DNA of 64,000 nucleotides from Zeugodacus cucurbitae (Eukaryota; Arthropoda; Insecta; Diptera; Tephritidae): assembly GCF_028554725.1 (NCBI RefSeq), contig NC_071669.1, positions 55,213,001 through 55,277,000 on the forward strand, read 5' to 3'. The notes beneath the pieces are model-generated. The model was not told where the DNA came from. It saw nothing but the letters and a program-made list of their open reading frames with translations, and ran no database searches. The first letter of the stretch is position 1; every line of letters begins with the position of its first letter. Both the position numbers and the translations under genes were made by a program. Below, piece after piece: positions 1-11,676 of the stretch.

Positions 1-818
1 TGACGGGCATTCTTTGCTGCACAGAGGCGGGTGCGTATCTTCGCTGCGACCAGATAATGGTCCGAGTCTATATTTGGTCCTCGGAGCGTACGCACGTCTA
101 AAACACAGGAGACATGTCTTCCGTCTATCACAACGTGATCGATTTGGTTCCGCGTGTTTCGATCAGGAGACAGCCAAGTAGCTTGATGTATTTTCTTATG
201 GAATCTGGTACTACAGACGACCATATTTCGGGCCCCAGCGAAGTCGATCAGCCTCAGGCCGTTTGGCGAAGTTTCGTCATGGAGGCTGAATTTTCCGACT
301 GTTGTGCCAAAGACACCTTCTTTACCCACCCTAGCGTTGAAATCGCCAAGCACGATTTTGACATCGTGGCGGGGGCAGCGCTCATAGGTGCGTTCTAGGC
401 GCTCATAGAAAGCATCTTTGGTCACATCGTCCTTCTCTTCCGTTGGGGCGTGGGCGCAAATCAGCGATATGTTGAAGAACCTCGCTTTGATGCGGATTGT
501 GGCTAGACGTTCATCCACCGGGGTGAATGCCAGGACTCTGCGACGGAGTCTCTCTCCCACCACAAATCCAACACCAAATTTGCGCTCCTTTATATGGCCG
601 CTGTAGTAGATGTCACAAGGACCCACCTTCTTCCGTCCTTGTCCCGTCCATCGCACTTCTTGGATGGCGGTGATGTCAGCCTTAAGTCGTATGAGGACAT
701 CAACCAGCTGGGCAGAGGCACCTTCCCAATTAAGGGTCCGGACATTCCAGGTGCATGCCCTTATATCATTATCCTTAAAACGTTTGCAGGGGTCGTCATC
801 AAAAGGGGGGTGTCTCAT
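1..818 (-). CDS. RTE LINE AP-like endonuclease domain (partial, runs off window)
   Basis: The frame is open for 272 codons from an ATG at 816-818 to the window edge, with no stop or frameshift. It encodes an exonuclease-endonuclease-phosphatase (APE-type) domain, which in the family nicks target DNA to prime reverse transcription. Visible active-site blocks are TWNVRTL (residues 23-29, Asn25), QEVRW (53-57, Glu54), CAHAPT (121-126), GDFNAR (158-163, Asp159 and Asn161), QIDHV (225-229) and SDHYLV (252-257, the C-terminal Asp-His pair). All expected catalytic residues are present. The start is the first ATG after the leader and precedes the domain by about 20 residues. Whether the reverse transcriptase that should follow is intact cannot be seen. 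This is the best preserved LINE coding stretch in the window. Confidence 0.85.
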   Translation of the reverse strand, partial: MRHPPFDDDPCKRFKDNDIRACTWNVRTLNWEGASAQLVDVLIRLKADITAIQEVRWTGQGRKKVGPCDIYYSGHIKERKFGVGFVVGERLRRRVLAFTPVDERLATIRIKARFFNISLICAHAPTEEKDDVTKDAFYERLERTYERCPRHDVKIVLGDFNARVGKEGVFGTTVGKFSLHDETSPNGLRLIDFAGARNMVVCSTRFHKKIHQATWLSPDRNTRNQIDHVVIDGRHVSCVLDVRTLRGPNIDSDHYLVAAKIRTRLCAAKNAR

Positions 819-1036
819 CCGAGGCTTTCGTAGATTTTTCATTGGGGGGTGTTTTTATGTGGTGGGTCCCAAACCCTACGCACAACCGCATAAGCGGGCT
901 TCGCCTTCTCACTTTAGCTCGCCTTCAAACGGATGTCTGTTGGCTACCCAGAGGATACTTGGTCTAAAACCGGAAGTCGTGAGCTGCTTGAACCATGTGG
1001 AGAAGAATCGTTTCTGGCCACTCCCAAGTGAGTGAC
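1..1036 (-). mobile_element. RTE-type non-LTR retrotransposon, 5' part
   Basis: This is the 5' end of a LINE that reads leftward and leaves the window at base 1. It has an upstream leader of about 220 bases (roughly 819-1036) and then the start of the open frame encoding the endonuclease. The reverse transcriptase half would lie left of the window. The encoded protein is of the kind often mislabelled craniofacial development protein 2-like in insect genomes, which is an RTE-clade endonuclease. Two 3' fragments of what looks like the same type of element lie at 19.9 and 50.9 kb. The 5' boundary is approximate because no target duplication is visible. Confidence 0.8.
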
Positions 1037-1199
1037 AATCAAAAACTTTCCTCACTTGCGTGAACTTCTACACATGATCCCATCCTCCTACAAATCTATA
1101 TAAGTAAAGAAAAATGCCAAATAGGAAGTGGTTTAGAAATAAAAAAGAATTATTTTAGGATAATATCTGAACCATTGCTGCCAGCCGTTTAAGAAAACA

Positions 1200-1962
1200 A
1201 ATTAGAAATTTTTTTCTGAATTACATTAAAATATCTGAGAGATTTTCCGATATTTTCGGTGAATAATTACCCTTCGGAGTTCTTCACATTCGATATGAAA
1301 AGTTATGATCCGATTCCACAAGTGATGCCACAGACCTTATACAGTATTTGTGCAAAGTTTAAGTTTAACTTAAGAACTTGCTCACCGATCCAAACCAAAA
1401 ATTTAGGCTTTGTTCAGACTATTTAGTAGATGGTTTATGTGAAGTTTGCACATTCTTCATTTATCTAGGTATATATTATATATACAAATCAATTGCTGTT
1501 CGTTAGTCGAGGACGACTGAACCGAGTTGTCTTGAAAATTTTAGTCTTGAAATGTTCGTGGTCACAAAGACAGTCGCTGGAAATTTGTGGCATAAATCTG
1601 GAAATGCCATGTTTTCCACACGGCCAGCTATGCGTGGAGTATTCGCGAGTTGGAAACTGCGTTATATTGAAACAAATGTAGAAAATCGCAAATAAATGAT
1701 TTTCAACACAACATAAATTCAACTTTCATTTCTTTTCAAAACAAATAATTTCACGCAGAGCAACGTCTGCGGAGTTACATATATAGAAAGTAGTCGTGGT
1801 TGTGAACTGCTTCCACCCATTTTCCATTTGTGTCATCAGCGTGTCTAGAAAGTATTATGTACCGAATTTCATTGAAATCGGTGGACTAGTTTTTGACTCA
1901 TAAGTAGGCGTCGGCACACCTATTTTTAATTTTTTTTTTTATTTGTGTTTCTGACGTTTTTA
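1200..1962 (-). mobile_element. DINE-1/INE-1-like element fragment, interrupted
   Basis: Bases about 1200-1375 and 1776-1962 match the interior of the DINE-like copies at 23.1, 25.6 and 38.6 kb: the stretch around TATTTTCGGTGAATAATTA, then GTAGTCGTGGTTGTGAAC and AAATCGGTGGACTAG. Both termini are missing. The two halves are collinear with the other copies but are separated by unrelated sequence that includes a Helitron-like insert. Strand is given so that the tail ending in TTGTTTT would be the 3' end. Confidence 0.65.
1464..1776 (+). mobile_element. Non-autonomous Helitron-like insertion
   Basis: The left end reads TCTAGGTATATATTATATAT, followed by CAATTGCTGTTCGTTAGTC. This resembles the TCTATATATATAAA...TTGCTGTTCGTTAGTC start of Helitron-type repeats I recall from insect genomes. 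Near the right end a hairpin CGCAGA-gcaacg-TCTGCG (about 1754-1771) lies just before the end, as expected for a Helitron 3' terminus, although a clear CTAGT end is not visible. There is no coding capacity. It sits inside a DINE-like element, which resumes directly after it. Classification is from remembered sequence pattern, so it is tentative. Confidence 0.5.
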
Positions 1963-1976
1963 AATCACACAAAATA

Positions 1977-4690
1977 TTTCAATATGAGTACCATACAAAA
2001 TGATATGTATTTGGTAAAGCTCTGGTCAAGAAAATTATGTTAGATAAAGAGCAAGATCTAGAGACATGCCTCTCCAAGACATGACAAGGAAATTGTGTTA
2101 TTACACACATTGAGTTTGCATATATTAAACAGTTTGGCGTGTATAAAATGTCGATTTTATTACTTAAAAAAAAAAAAATACTGAAATACCCACTAAGAAT
2201 AAGGTACATAATTTTAGACTTTTTTATTGACAAATTTCAACTCAAAATTGTTTCAAATATACAGTTAATCAACTAACTGCCGCAAATAAAATGAAACTTT
2301 ATAAATGAAACTTTGAACGAAAGTTTAATATTTTAGCTGAAATATTTCAACTATATTAATGATATAAAACCACATCAATAGTTATTATATATATTAATAT
2401 AAAATAATTTTACTCATGAGACAATAAATGAACTTAACATGTTATTTAAAATTAAACAAACTCTTACTGAAGGTCTTATTAAGCGTTGAATGAATTATTG
2501 AGATTATCAATGCAATTAGTTAAGACTCCAGATATCAAAATGTGCAGTTTTAATCGCTAAAAAATATTAAAATAGGAATCCTAAAAGTCAATAATATTCG
2601 GTTATCCAAACAGAGAAATCCCATGCTTTGATTTCTCATGCCCCAATTCAACCTCGAAATCTATTACTTTAAATTATTTCCGTGATCCATATGAATTCGT
2701 TTTTAATGTTGACAATTTAATATTAAGTGGATAAAAAAATATAATATTGCATATATGTAATTAGGGTCATTGTAATATTATTTGAAACGATTGTGAAATG
2801 TAAATATTCAACGGATTTTTATATTGTAAAACTATTATTATTGTATTTTTTTTTTAACAAAAAAGTTTATAATTAATATTATTATTATTTTAATGCAATA
2901 AACAATATAAAAAATATTTTAATAAGTTTAATTTTAAACAAAATTTTAAATTTAATTCAAAAATATAAAAAAAAAACTGAAAAATAAAGTAAATATCTTT
3001 AAATATTGGAAGTGAGGAATCCTTCCACTATATTGCGCCTTATTAAATTGTGCCAAGGTTTTATTTTTTTACAGTAGTCATTACAACAACAATATGCATG
3101 AATTGGTTCCTACAACATGAACTCCTATAAACTGAAAACCAGAAGAAATCACAATGAAATAAGTCGAAAGTTAAGGTCACTGCCGCAGCAATTGTCATTG
3201 GCGTTCATTCGAATCGTTAGTACAGAATTTTCGACTCTTTCATTGTTAAAATGCCAATTTAATTGCAGCACATGTGTTGGCATGCACGAAACGCGATTGC
3301 ACGAATATGACTTCTGCGAAGAGCGCGACACCGCTACCAAAGGTCAAGCGAGCGCTCATGGTGAGCAGGAATTGCATGGGAGGTGCATTTCTAGATAGTA
3401 AGAGACTTATATCTATATTTATATGTATGTAAGCTGGCATAAAACTGTTCCTAGATAAAGTTATATACACATCTAGAACTGTTTGCCAGCAACCGCATTG
3501 CGCTGATTTCAACGCGCGCTAATGGCGCGCAAATTGCATAGAAAGGCAAATCGCATGCAAATTCGTAAAAGAATTTTAAAATCTCTCACTTTTTTTTTTT
3601 TTTTGTGAATTTTTAATTCTCACTTTCAGCGCATAAATTAAATATTTTCGCGCAAATTCAGCTTCCACTTATGCGGAATTAATGCAGGCAACTTTTTTTA
3701 TTGTTTTTTTTTTGTTTTTTTTTTTACAGTTCTGCTTTCTATAGCTTAATGTCTGAGAGCGGCGCGCGATCTCGTTTGGCTTTTATGCGCTTTGCATGCA
3801 AGGATCTCAGCGCAAGTATTTTAATTAAAGGCGCAATTTCAATAGTTGGAAAAGTTTGCAGTTCGCAGTTTACTAACGCGAATCCACTTGAAAAGTCAAG
3901 TCAAATGTAGGTGAGTGGTTAACGGTGCAACGGTCGTTGTGGCGCTCTGGCATATATCGACCTTTGGTAGTATATAGGTAAGTAAGTAAGTTCAGCTAGA
4001 CATGAATGCGATGCAAGTATATATAGACTTCTTCTATATATATATACATATGTATGTATGTATGTATGTATGTCTATATGTCTGTTTGTATATATGTGTT
4101 TGTATGCATTTGAATTTGTAAGTGCAAGTGGCCTTGTCATCACATAAACGTAAGTGCTTGCCGCCACACAAAAGCAAATTTGCGCACAATCAGCGCAGCT
4201 GTCGTCTGCCATCGTTAACTGCGCACTCTATATACTCAACTCACATACATACAAACACAGAGCTTCACATAGAAATCAGCCATTAAGTGTACCTGTTCGT
4301 TGCAAGGATTTGCCGGCTCTCAATCGGTGTGGCAACTTAACGTAGCGTAAACGCTTTTCCCTTTTGCTGCTTGCCGCCGCTGCAGCGCTTCAAAGGCTCG
4401 CGTGTTAAGCGCATCGTGCACAGCACAGCAGCAGCCGCCTCAACACTGGCTGTTGCAATGCGCCTCAACGGCAATGTGATGGCCAAAGGCGCGAGGCGAG
4501 GCGGAGCTCAAAGCATTGCAAGATAGATGGCTTCAATTTAGGAATGTGTTTTGCAATCGTGTAATTTTTGACACCCAGCGTAAATGGTGGGAAATTGCAA
4601 CATTTTCAAGCGCTTAATGATTGTAAAATATGCGGGAGCATAAAGGATGTTGTTCTTTATGCATTTTTATTGGGTTATTCGGTTCAATTG
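1977..4690. other. Non-coding A+T-rich sequence, no recognised feature
   Basis: It is strongly A+T-rich to about 3.05 kb, with many poly-A and poly-T runs. From about 3.1 to 4.6 kb it is more mixed, with CAG- and GCC-rich words near 4.4 kb. Short open frames occur on both strands but none resembles a known domain, and they overlap each other. One short TATG repeat is listed separately. Confidence 0.6.
4035..4073. repeat. TA / TATG microsatellite
   Basis: A short TA run passes into about six TATG units. Confidence 0.9.
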
Positions 4691-4699
4691 AGAGTGGAA

Positions 4700-5389
4700 A
4701 ATGTTGAAAATTACTAAAAATGTGTTAACTCACTAACGAAAAACGTCAGAAACACGCAATTTTATAGAAGAAATGGCAGCGAAAAGAGCAGTACTCAGAG
4801 TTTTTAGAAAAATAGGAAAGGGGAGTGGCGTCGCCCACTTTTGGGTCAAAAACCATATCTCAAAAACTACTCGACACGGTACATAATATTTTTCGACTTC
4901 CTGATATTAGCGACGGAAAATGTACGAAATCGGTTCACAGCCACGCCTACTTCCCATTTAATATAATTTCGAATTCCATATGATTAGCTCACTTTATAAT
5001 ATATATGCAACTTGTGGAAAAATTGTTGAGATCGAACAATTACTTTTTAAGGTCCCTGATATCGAACATGAAAAACTCAATAGTGTGTCTATGTACCAAA
5101 AACGTTTAAAATCGGGCCATAACTTCCTTTACCTCCCATATACCTAATTTTAGGGTTTTCAAAAATACGATGGGCTTAATACCTTATAAATCGGTTAATC
5201 CTTGGTGGGGAAAATGTGTGAAATCGGTTCAGAAATTACCTCAGCCCTCATATACTATATATGTTGATTTTCGTTATTCTAGTGGAGTTTATGCCGAATT
5301 TATCGGTCAAATATATTGGTTATCATATTAAATAGGTAGAGTATAAAATATTCGATTAAATCCGAACTTAGCCCTCCTTATTTGTTTTC
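4700..5389 (+). mobile_element. DINE-1/INE-1-like element, 5'-truncated
   Basis: This is a diverged copy of the family seen at 23.1, 25.6 and 38.6 kb in the opposite orientation. The tail survives: ATATTCGATTAAATCCGAAC, then CTTAGCC and TTGTTTTC at 5350-5390. It corresponds to the hairpin plus AAACAAG-type end of the other copies read in reverse. Interior landmarks include CGTCGCCCACTTTTGGGTC and ATCGGTTCACAGCC. The palindromic other end is absent. The tail hairpin has decayed compared with GTTCGGGTGTAACCGAAC elsewhere, so this copy is old. Confidence 0.7.
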
Positions 5390-8186
5390 AATGTTTTTTT
5401 AGCGAAAAAAGGAAAATGTATCTCGAATATTATCAAAAATTGTTCCCTTGTTTAAAATCACTTAATCGGTGTAACTCGAAGATGTGGATCCCTGATCTCA
5501 AATCTTAATTCTGAGATAGATAAATATTAAAGAGACCATTTAAAAAGTTACGACCCTGCAAATATGCACATACATTCCACAAGTTGGAAGAAAAATTCGA
5601 TCAAAGCTCAAAGGAATATATTCATACAGTTAAAGAGAAGATGTTCCATTGGTATGGGAAGCTTTCAACGCAGTCTTTAGGTGCTACCTACGTATAAACC
5701 GGAATCAACAATATTATTACGATATCTTTTATTATGTCTCTACATATATATATATGTATGTATTTCACAGTATTACCTAAGGGCAAACATTATTGTTCTA
5801 TTAATTGTTTAATAATAGTAGAGACACTAATAAAGACATGTATAAGGTTTAGAAGTTGTAGGAGAACCTGAAAAATACTACAAGCTTTTCCTAGTAGAAA
5901 AAAAGCTCTATACAAACTTCCAATGAGTTATCAAATATCTATCTCATCTTGTTTCGAGTCGGTCGGTTCATGGAACATATATAGCGAAGTTCTTTTAAAC
6001 TGTATACGAGTATTCTTAGAATATCGTCCGCATTTTTCTATGCAAGTGCTTAATTTCCCTTCAATTAGGAATCGATCATAAACCATAGATAATATCTGTC
6101 TTTCTCACTAATGTTTATCAAATCATGATAATAAATACATGGTATATCTTAAGATTGGATAGGCCTCTACTTAATCTTTATAAAGTGATCATAATGAAGA
6201 ATGTTTTACGTTGAACGATATTTTTAAGGCTCATGATCGAAGTGATGTCAATTAATTTTCACTTAAGCTAAAAAATTCGTGTTGTATCTAATCGAAGTAA
6301 TATTGCTTTGTTGTGAAAGTTTCAGGGACCGTTTCTAATCTAATCTGATTTTAGCTTATCTTAACTATTGGTCACCGATGGTAATGGAAAACCTTCGTCA
6401 TATAACTAGAAAACACATAAATACTAGATCGTTTTTCACATAATTTTAAAAATATTAACTTCACACTCTACTATATCTTAAACGTCGACTTAGATAAACT
6501 AAGAAACGCAAATTTTTCTCACTCAGTCTCTTCTATTAAGGTTTTTATTTCGTAATGATACACCCATATTACACTTCGGAACTTCCGTAAACTATTAGTT
6601 TTTCCACAAAATTAGCATAACATAAAAAAAATAAAAATATTTCTAACTTTAAATAATTTCTTTTTGCTGAAAGATACGACGGACTCTTATAACTACCAAC
6701 TGTGAGAATCCTTGACTGCAGTAAAACCAAGCGTACACACAGTAGTCGCATTACGTCGAGCATTTACATTCAATTTCACTTACGAGTGGGCAACAGAAAC
6801 TTTTTGCTGTAATTGCAAAAAAAGTGGACAGCAAATGGCACAAAGACTATCATTTTGCACTAAACAAGTGAATAATGTGCAACATTAGGGAAAAAATATG
6901 CAAACCTTTCAACATTGCTCACTTTTTGCCACACCGCCCGCCTGCCACATGCTACGCCATTTTGCAACGCACAACATTTCCTACTCATTTCGCCTTTTTG
7001 CTGCACTCACTTTCATTTGCGTGTAATATTGCAGTCGAGCGAAGTGCACTTGAGTTGTATTTAATGAGCCTTCTGCCACAAGAACAAAAGCAGCAAAGTC
7101 GTGAAGGCAGCAAAAAAATGTGCAATGCCACATTTAACGATGGAAAAATTGCGAACCGGACATGGACTAATGCAAGAGCTGGAGCACTGAGAGCCAGAGT
7201 GGAATATGAAAAAATGAAAAAGCTAAGCGTTGACGCTAAATTATTAATGCAAAATAAGCAGAAAATCGTTTTGTGCGGAGAATATTTAAAAAATATGAAA
7301 AGTGTCTTGCATAAGCATATGCTTGCAGTGGTTTTTGCAGTTCATGCTTTGGTTGCGGTATATTCTAGCAGAAGACCTTGTCGAGCTGATTGATAAGAAT
7401 TCTAGTTTTTCTACTGAATACTATATAGTTATGTTGCCCGCGCTTTTTGTGGTTTTAAGGAGTTGAATCCGGTTTTCGGTATCTGCAATTACTAAAGGTT
7501 CCAATTTTGAACGAAGAAGTGTCGAAGTTGAAACGACCAGATGACCACGGGTTCCCAAAAAATACTAGTTAGTCTAGAATAACAGATACTTCCTTACCCT
7601 GTTTCAAAAGGTTGTTTGAAAGCCAAGAAAATTTATTGGTTCGTTAAGATATAGCAGGAATTATGGGGTTCTGTTATAATCTTGGAGTCGCATTCAGCTA
7701 ATACGTAAAAAGAGGTAAATGGGGTTGATGATGCGAAAACATGGCCTGTCCCTCCCAAACGTCATGTATGTTGCGAACGAGACTCTGACGACCGAGTAAA
7801 GGTGGTATACGTAAGCTTAACCAATTATGGTCTGTACTTTTGGAATAAGTCCCTATATAAAATTTATCAATATTCCACTTGCAGTACTGCTTGAAAACAT
7901 CGTGCCAAAGATCTCTTTATATCTATTATGATTAATTCATCTAGCGGTTGTTCGTAAAACTATCGAAGAAGGGAAATACTTAAATTACTAGAGGTAGACA
8001 GATTGATTTACTCGGCGTGATATATCCGAAATCTCTCTTATCTAAAGTGCATTTGGAAGTTCCTCCTTCTTTGAGTTCTGGTTGCTTCGTAAGGCTCTTT
8101 ATAGCTTCGGATCAGCACAAGTTCAAACGGATTACCCGATTTCCTGATAACTATGTTACATTGTGAGCTAATATTAACTGTATATA
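5390..8186. other. Non-coding sequence, no recognised feature
   Basis: No repeat family or protein domain is recognised. A 172-codon open frame at 6875-7393 (+) is the longest unexplained frame in the window. It begins in a T- and C-rich stretch, has no recognisable domain, and shows no coding-style composition that I can argue for, so it is not called as a gene. Confidence 0.5.
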
Positions 8187-9412
8187 TCAGGTTGGCAAAT
8201 ATTTCCTTTCCGCCTTTTTATCTTTGAATTTCGCGGCTTTGTTTAAAGCGTTACAGAGTTCATATCTATACATCTTAGAAAGGTCTTGACCTAACCTACA
8301 AAACGACGGTATGCATGATTAGTTTGGATATTGCGTTCAACAGTTATAGGCGTGTAAACATGGAGTTCACTAATGCCTATTTTTAAATTTTCCTTCGTTA
8401 AAGGTAAATCCGCTAGAGAAACGTTCTGTGAGATTAATGGTGTATTGGGGATGGCACTCTATCACTTTGAACTGCGACGATTCAGAGCGTGTGAAAACAA
8501 CACCATGGATAAGCTAGCCGGCGGAAGAACTGTGACGAGGAATACCGATCAAATCATGGAAAACACCGAGTTAGACCGGCATGCGGCATCTCGTGATATC
8601 GCCCAGGAGATGGTAGTTAGTCATCAAACCATTTTAAACCATCTGCAGGAGGCTGGATACACAGAAAAGCTTGATGTTTGGATGCCACATGATTTGACGC
8701 AAAAAAACCTTTTGGACCGAATCAACGTCTGTGATATACCCATTTTTAAAGCGAATGGTGACTGGCGACGAAAAATGGATCACATACGACAATATCAAAC
8801 AAAAAAGGCTCGTGATCGAAGACCGATGAATCATCCCAAACACTGGCAAAGCGATTGACGGCCAGAAAGGTTTTGCTGTGTGTTTGGTGGGATTGGAAAG
8901 GAATCATCATCATAGGAAGGGAATTCGCAGCTCCCAAATGACCAAGGGCTTAATTCTACCATCTACTGCGAACAACTAGACCGCTTGAAGCAGGCGATCG
9001 ACCAGAAGCATCCCGAATTGGCCAACAGGAAGGGTGTAGTGTTTCTCCAGGACAACGCCAGACCACACACTTCGTTGATGACTCGTCAGAAACCACGGGA
9101 GCTCGGATGGGAGGGTCTATCGCATCCACCATATAGCCCGGGCATAGCGCCAAATGACCACCTGTTCCTGTCCATGGCCAACGCCCTTGGTGGAGTAAAG
9201 TTGAACTCAAATAAGACTTGTGAAAAGTGTCTGTCCAAGTCCTTCGGAAATAAAGAGAGGGGCTTCTACGAGAAGGGTATTATGAAGTTGCCGTCTAGAT
9301 GGAAACATATTATCATCGCATATTTGAAATAAATCCGATCACTGTAACACTTTTTATAAAGCATTGAATAAAAAGCAAAAAAGCGGAAGGGAGGATATAT
9401 TGGACAACCTAA
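8187..9412 (+). mobile_element. mariner element, DD34D family, nearly full length, inactive
   Basis: It begins TCAGGTTGGCAAATATTTCC and ends with the degraded inverse (GACAACCTAA), each flanked by TA (8185-8186 and 9413-9414), the mariner target duplication. At 1226 bases it is slightly shorter than a typical 1.3-kb mariner. Three relatives in this window (16.9, 33.3 and 41.9 kb) give a shared terminal repeat of TTAGGTTGGCAAATATCTCC. The transposase is broken and described separately. The encoded motifs resemble the mellifera-type mariners, but subfamily placement needs a phylogeny. Confidence 0.9.
8360..9332 (+). pseudogene. mariner transposase pseudogene (copy A)
   Basis: The expected start, MEFTNA, is at 8360, but about 11 bases are missing compared with the 17.0-kb copy, so the frame breaks after eight codons. 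It resumes at 8373 as an open frame to 8858 covering the helix-turn-helix region: FVKGKSARETF, ASRDIAQEM, SHQTILNHLQ and MPHDLTQKNLLDRIN. The frame then shifts near the first catalytic Asp; GDEKW is replaced by GDWRRKM. A second open stretch at 8985-9332 holds LQDNARPHTS and IAPNDHLF, which keep the second and third catalytic Asp. Normal length is about 345 residues. With the start lost and the middle scrambled, no transposase can be made. Confidence 0.88.
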
Positions 9413-10454
9413 TATTTTGTGCTTACATCAATTTGAAAAATTTGCTTTCGAAAGCTCATATATAGAATGCTTGATACAAATTCCTTTCCAATTTATGTTA
9501 GGAACAACAATTTTCTGAAGCTGAGAAATACATACAATATTTACCATTTCTATTGTCAAAGCAAGTGATTTTTGAGTAGGTTCCACATTTGAAAGCAACA
9601 TTACTTTGAGGAGTACAGTAGTAATCAACTTAACCTCAACTTTTTACTAAAACCTCAATGCGTAGATACTATTTAGATATGAAACTATAGAGTAAATGTG
9701 ATTTCAACAAAAGTAAATTCTGACAAAAACATAATATTTCATTGAAGTTATTAACTAAAAATGTATCTCCCAGCAGATAATGGCGTAAATGTGCTCATCT
9801 TTTAAGAACAACAACTTCTCCATTACAATTTGTTAACTAAAAACCTGCCAAGTAGTCAAATTCGAAATGCGCTCCCTTGGCGCAATAAATGTCAAAATTT
9901 TGCTATTTCTTGAAACAAAAGCAACGCGTAAATATTTTTCATTAACACAAAGTTTTGACTTTGTTCATAAAGAATACACCATACACTTGCTTTTATAGTA
10001 TTTATGGCACTCAGCGCGACGACTAAGAATATCCTTATATACGAGTATTTGTGTGTGTGAGAAGCCCCACAGCAATCGCCAAACAAATGAACTTAAAAGC
10101 AGCGGCGTAAAAGTTTCCTCAAAGTCATGAAGTTGCGCCAATATACAAGATAAACGCAAGAAACGCGCTGACAGCGAGCGCGCATCGCTACGGCGTTTTA
10201 TTACGCGTCTCCTGACAGTTGTCATTGTTGCCGACGACAAAACGCAACGAAATTATGGCCCGGGCCGGGTTTGTTATTGCCGCCGCAACGGTTGTTACAG
10301 ATGCCGCTAATGAATGAACAATTGTTGGCAGTATATCCTTCCCTCTCTCCTCCTCTCTTTATCTCTCTGTGTGTTTTCCGTCAAAAAGTTGCGCTTTTGG
10401 CGCATCTTTCGTTGGGTAATTTCAGCAACGAGTCGCATTTCCCTTACACTTCCT

Positions 10455-10472
10455 TCTCTCTCTCTCTCTCTC
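10455..10472. repeat. TC dinucleotide microsatellite
   Basis: About nine TC units in a pyrimidine-rich context. Confidence 0.9.
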
Positions 10473-10680
10473 GGCAGCTATTCAAAAGGAAGGATAAAGG
10501 CAGTGTGGACTGTGTGCAGTTGTAAAAATGGCAAGTTATGTCTTCCAAAGGAATTAGCATTATTAGCAGGAGTTTATGTAAATGAATCTTTTCGCTTCCG
10601 GTGAGTTAAAAACAAAAGTTATGAAAATTGAAATTTGTACATCTTCCCTAGGTGTGGGTGTGTGTCTTGAAATATAGTAG

Positions 10681-10861
10681 GCGAGGCTCAGCATAATTCT
10701 CAGCGCGCGGATTTTGTGCCCTGAAGGTGTGCCGTGCAGTTAACGATTGACAGTAAATTTGTTACTGAAAACTTATTATTCTTCATAGAATTTGGATGAA
10801 ATACCGTTGACGCGGCTCAACTTAGTTTTCACTGCGAGGATGTTGTGCCTTGTCGGTGGTT
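10681..10861 (+). repeat. Diverged direct duplication, offset about 129 bases
   Basis: GCGAGGCTCAGC...TTTTGTGCCCTGAAGGTG at 10681-10728 recurs as GCGCGGCTCAAC...GTTGTGCCTTGTCGGTGG at about 10810-10859. The match covers roughly 50 bases with substitutions, so it may be an old tandem duplication or two copies of a short dispersed repeat. Confidence 0.45.
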
Positions 10862-11676
10862 TGAAGAAATTATAATATAAGATGCTTTTCTTGTCGAAAA
10901 CTGTAGCTGTATAAGAACAAAAGCAATGTTTTGAAATCTTTCGAGATCTGTTCTTGAATCAATCTTCCCAACTCAGAAACAGTATTCCGAATTCCTTGAA
11001 TTTTGGTCTTAGATTAGGTAGAATCTATAATAGAACTCCAAGTATTGGTTTGGATACTTTTCTAGTAATTTCAGGAAACAAGTTTTGGAAAATCTATCTT
11101 ATTATTTGACAATGAAATAATCGGATATCGATGGAACATTGCAAACCCCCTACAAATCTATTAGAATAATGCAAAAGAAACTAGAGTAAAGACGTTTCGA
11201 TAATAGTCCCATAAAAGCAGGTCAGTCAAGAATAAAAGACACTAATGATGAGATAATTCAACTTTATCTTACTCCAGACAACTTCGGTTGTTGGAATCTG
11301 ACTAAACGTTTACTATATTTTATGAGATGCGGTGCAAAAAGACTTGACTTTGAAGATTAAATTCGGAATTAAGAGGTCCCTTATAGTTATTGATATTAAA
11401 ATATGTCCAATTAAATAACTTATTTCTGAGCAATCTGAGACATGAGGAATCAAACAGATGGATTCATCCTTTGTTCCGTTCCCAAGACAGTCATTTCTAC
11501 ACTACCGGAACTGACCCGGTTTTTTATCCGACTAAGGACTGTCTAATCGGCAGCATTCCTCAAAATTGTTTGGGGAACTTTTTTTATTTAAGGAACATCT
11601 TTTCATTTATTTAATAACCTTTTGATTGAAACTCAAATTAAAATGCGCTTTAAGACCTCAGTGGTAAACATATCTA

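Larger units (their letters stand above)
9413..11676. other. Non-coding sequence with short simple repeats
   Basis: No gene or known repeat family is recognised. It contains a TC run near 10.46 kb and a diverged direct duplication near 10.7 kb, listed separately. A stretch around 10.1-10.4 kb is locally G+C-richer, with several GCG words, but has no convincing reading frame. Confidence 0.5.

Noticed and set aside
114..1035. Several + strand open frames at the left end
   Set aside because: They are opposite-strand shadows of the RTE endonuclease and its leader.
6875..7393. 172-codon open frame on +
   Set aside because: It is the longest unexplained frame, but it has no recognisable domain, no supporting promoter or splice context, and a composition like its flanks. 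A chance frame is more likely.
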